A stretch of 64,000 bases of DNA from Gordoniibacillus kamchatkensis (lineage in GTDB: Bacteria; Bacillota; Bacilli; Paenibacillales; NBRC-103111): the NCBI RefSeq assembly GCF_000829455.1, contig NZ_JXAK01000031.1, positions 1 through 64,000 on the forward strand, given 5' to 3'. Under the pieces are notes generated by a model, which did no database searches, was not told the DNA's origin, and worked only from the letters and a program-made list of their open reading frames with translations. Of the stretch, positions 62,188 to 64,000 are shown piece after piece; within the stretch, counting starts at the first letter, position 1, and each line of letters opens with the position of its first letter. A program made the position numbers and the translations under genes.

Positions 62188-63263
62188 ATGATTCCTTTTT
62201 GGCGGAAATATTGGCGTACGGCGTTCGATATCGCGCTGCTGCTGCTTACTGTATATGTGTTCATGCTGCTGTTCAGCTTCCTGTATCGGATCGCCACGCC
62301 GATCTTTCTTTCCTTCGTCGTCTATCTTATCATCGAACCGCTGGCGCGCTTCCTGCACCGGCGCGGCATGAAAAAAACGATCGCCACGGCGATCTCAACG
62401 CTCGTCTTCTTCCTCGTCATTCTGGGGGCGCTCACCGGCGCCGGCATTTTGATGGTGTCGCAAACGATCAGTCTCACCGCCAAATTCGGCGATTACACGA
62501 AGCTGCTGCAAGAACAAATCGCCGTTCACGCTCACGAGCTGCAGGCGCGCTATTCGGCGCTGCCGGACGAAGTGACGGCCAATATCACGAAGTACGCCGG
62601 CGAAATGGCGAACTACTTGTCCGCGCTGGCCAAAAGGTTTTTGGCGAGCGTCGTCGGCACGCTCACGAGCGTATCCGCGTTCGTCGTCAATTTCGCGATC
62701 GGGATCGTGCTCGCCTTTTTTCTCAGCATCGAAATCGAAAGCTGGAAAAGGCTGGCTGGCGAGAAGACGCCCGGAACGTTCAAGAAAGTGTTTCAGTTCC
62801 TGCGCGAGAACGTCATCCGCGGCATCGCTACATATTTGAAGGCGCAGCTGAAGCTCATTTCCATTACGTTCGTTATCGTGTTTGTCGGCCTGCTCGTGCT
62901 TGGCATTTCCAACGCCTTCACGCTGGCGGTGCTTTCCGCCGTCTTCGACCTGCTGCCCTTGCTCGGGGTGCCGACGCTGTTCATTCCGTGGATTTTGTAC
63001 CTGTTCATCGTCGGCGACGTTCATCTCGGCATATCGCTTTCCGTACTGCTCGTCGTCACGATTCTCATTCGCCAGTTCCTCGAACCGAAAATTACCGGCG
63101 AATCGCTCGGCGTATCGGCGTTCACGATGCTTTCGTTCATGATCATTTCACTCTCTTTGTTCGGCGTCGCGGCTTGATTTTGTCTCCGATCCTCATTATT
63201 ACCATCAAGGCGCTGCTCGATCAGGGCTATTTGCAGCGCTGGATTCGTTTGCCGAACGACTGA
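62188..63263 (+). CDS. AI-2E/PerM-family membrane protein (single-base frameshift near the end)
   Basis: The protein has TM segments near 12-30, 33-50, 70-92, a soluble stretch, and a C-terminal cluster. The family patterns are 'FVVNFAIGIVLAFFLSIEIE', 'FDLLPLLGVPTLFIPWILYL' and 'QFLEPKITGESLGVSAFTML'. The given frame stops after 'LSLFGVAA'. One base at 63169-63172 gives 'FGVAGLILSPILIITIKALL' and the end 'QRWIRLPND', 358 residues. Related proteins include the sporulation protein YtvI and sodium/proton antiporters. The function here is unknown. It begins 16 nt after map. Confidence 0.88.
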
Positions 63264-63327
63264 CGGACCGGCCCTTCCAACCGCCGAAAACCCGATAAAA
63301 TATAGGCCTTCACGCCTCCGGATCCTC

Positions 63328-63356
63328 TTGATAAACCTTACATGATGTGTTATATT
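63328..63356 (+). promoter_or_regulatory. Sigma-A promoter of the 59-aa gene
   Basis: -35 TTGATA, 17 nt, -10 TATATT, about 45 nt before the start codon at 63403. Confidence 0.75.
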
Positions 63357-63402
63357 AGAAATGAGGAAACTCAAAGGATGATTGGATGGAGGGTGATATG
63401 GC

Positions 63403-63582
63403 ATGAGCGAAAAACTGGAAATTGCCCAAGGCGAAGACCGTATCGTTATCGAACTCACGCTGAAGGAAGCGCTTGCGCTCGCCGGCGATAAGTTCGCCAT
63501 GAATCACCAGCTCGAAACGCAAGCTGTCAAAAAAGTGAAGCGTTCCATTGAGAACAAGCTGTTAGCCGCTTCCGGCAGATGA
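63403..63582 (+). CDS. Hypothetical protein, 59 aa
   Basis: It reads 'MSEKLEIAQGEDRIVIELTL', then 'KEALALAGDKFAMNHQLETQ' and 'VKKVKRSIENKLLAASGR': a strand-rich start, then two amphipathic helices. It is soluble, with no known motif. It has its own promoter, a strong GGAGGGTGATATGGC site and its own terminator, so it is a genuine monocistronic gene. Family not recognised. Confidence 0.7.
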   Translation: MSEKLEIAQGEDRIVIELTLKEALALAGDKFAMNHQLETQAVKKVKRSIENKLLAASGR

Positions 63583-63593
63583 ATGACGCACAC

Positions 63594-63636
63594 CCCCTTC
63601 TTCCGCTCCATGACGAGCGTAGGAAGGGCTTTTTTA
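63594..63636 (+). terminator. Terminator after the 59-aa gene
   Basis: CCCTTCTTCCGCTC pairs with GAGCGTAGGAAGGG (small mismatch), followed by CTTTTTT. Confidence 0.88.
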
Positions 63637-63730
63637 TTTTGGAATAAGTCCCCCCGCACCTTCGCACACTATCCGCGTAGTGCCGCCCGCGCCTGCCGGC
63701 GCGAGCGAGCTTAGCAAGGGAGGGAACGAT

Positions 63731-63817
63731 ATGGGCCACAAACAGCAAGGCCACGCGAACCAAAACACGACCACCCGCACGTCCGACAAAAGCGACAACA
63801 AAGGGAAATCCAAATAA
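63731..63817 (+). CDS. Very small hydrophilic protein, 28 aa
   Basis: It reads GHKQQGHANQNTTTRTSDKS and ends 'DNKGKSK': rich in Asn, Thr, Lys and Gln, without hydrophobic residues, in the style of minor small acid-soluble spore proteins. GGGAGGGAACGAT precedes the ATG. The next gene starts 13 nt later. Not recognised as a named family; a forespore role is a guess. Confidence 0.5.
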   Translation: MGHKQQGHANQNTTTRTSDKSDNKGKSK

Positions 63818-63830
63818 GGAGCGCTGCGCG

Positions 63831-64000
63831 ATGCTGAACAACCTGGAGAGCGACTACGATTGCGCGAACGCCGGCGCCGATTTGCACGCCTTGAAGGAGG
63901 AGCTGCAGGAGCTGCAAGCTTCCCTCGGCGCCGATCCTTCGCAGGATCAGCTGGAGCTGCGGAACCGGATCGAAAACCAAATTGCGTTCATCGAAAACAA
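63831..64000 (+). CDS. Hypothetical coiled-coil protein, 5' part (runs off the window)
   Basis: An ATG after AAGGAGCGCTGCGCG opens 'MLNNLESDYDCANAGADLHA' and continues 'LKEELQELQASLGADPSQDQ' and 'LELRNRIENQIAFIEN'. It is Leu/Glu-rich and likely a helical hairpin. At least 56 codons are visible. It is probably co-transcribed with the 28-aa gene. Confidence 0.6.
   Translation, partial: MLNNLESDYDCANAGADLHALKEELQELQASLGADPSQDQLELRNRIENQIAFIEN

Overview
The window looks like a chromosomal segment of a GC-rich, endospore-forming Firmicute of the Paenibacillaceae (Paenibacillus/Cohnella-like). The evidence is the spc/alpha ribosomal operon followed by cysH-sat, cwlD, salA, gerD, kbaA and pdaB up to an rrn operon, a CotF-type coat protein, a YjcZ-like small spore protein, FosB and a YdjO-type cold protein. 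I see no prophage, CRISPR array, insertion sequence or tRNA gene.

Layout. 1-2,998: 5' end of a 16S rRNA gene with tandem promoters, then sporulation genes. 3,156-8,134: gerD, salA, cwlD and the sulfate-assimilation pair sat-cysH. 8,384-22,634: a long minus-strand ribosomal-protein block from a truncated rplB to rpsI, including secY, adk, infA and rpoA. At about 22,635 rplB is fused to the 5' half of csaA, and the upstream S10-operon genes are absent. 22,635-37,116: scattered housekeeping and accessory genes: cold shock, desaturase, DNA glycosylase, CapA, coat protein and two methyltransferases. This stretch also holds a ComQ-like isoprenoid-fold enzyme paired with an NHLP-type peptide. 37,117-50,625: a complete minus-strand ethanolamine-utilisation microcompartment operon (eutL, BMC-H, eutE, eutM, pduL, an Eut-associated gene, eutN, eutS, eutP, eutW, eutV, eutA, eutB, eutC, a small membrane protein, a permease). 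It has one sigma-A promoter and a leader terminator that overlaps a hexaloop hairpin of the kind bound by ANTAR regulators. 50,646-53,390: a DeoR regulator, PHP phosphatase and metallophosphatase operon. 53,878-64,000: a c-di-GMP-I riboswitch before a 91-residue unknown gene, MFS, Fur-controlled iron permease, fosB, a divergent aldo-keto reductase/HxlR pair, a stand-alone map and small proteins.

Quality warning. At least twelve single-base frame breaks interrupt otherwise intact genes: gerD, rplM, truA, adk, eutA twice, pduL, eutE twice, a BMC-H gene, a metallophosphatase and an AI-2E-family membrane gene. Eleven are one-base losses, several in essential genes. With the rplB/csaA fusion this points to assembly or base-calling errors more than biology. 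Coordinates for these genes span the whole gene as if repaired.

How the genes work together. In the eut operon EutW senses ethanolamine and phosphorylates EutV, which should release the leader terminator. The permease brings in ethanolamine, EutBC (reactivated by EutA) splits it to acetaldehyde and ammonia, EutE makes acetyl-CoA and PduL makes acetyl phosphate, inside a shell of EutL, EutM, EutS, EutN and a second BMC-H. The most novel candidate is the 30.9-32.3 kb pair: a prenyl-synthase-like enzyme followed by a peptide with an NHLP leader and a penultimate Trp. It recalls ComQ/ComX but with a different leader.
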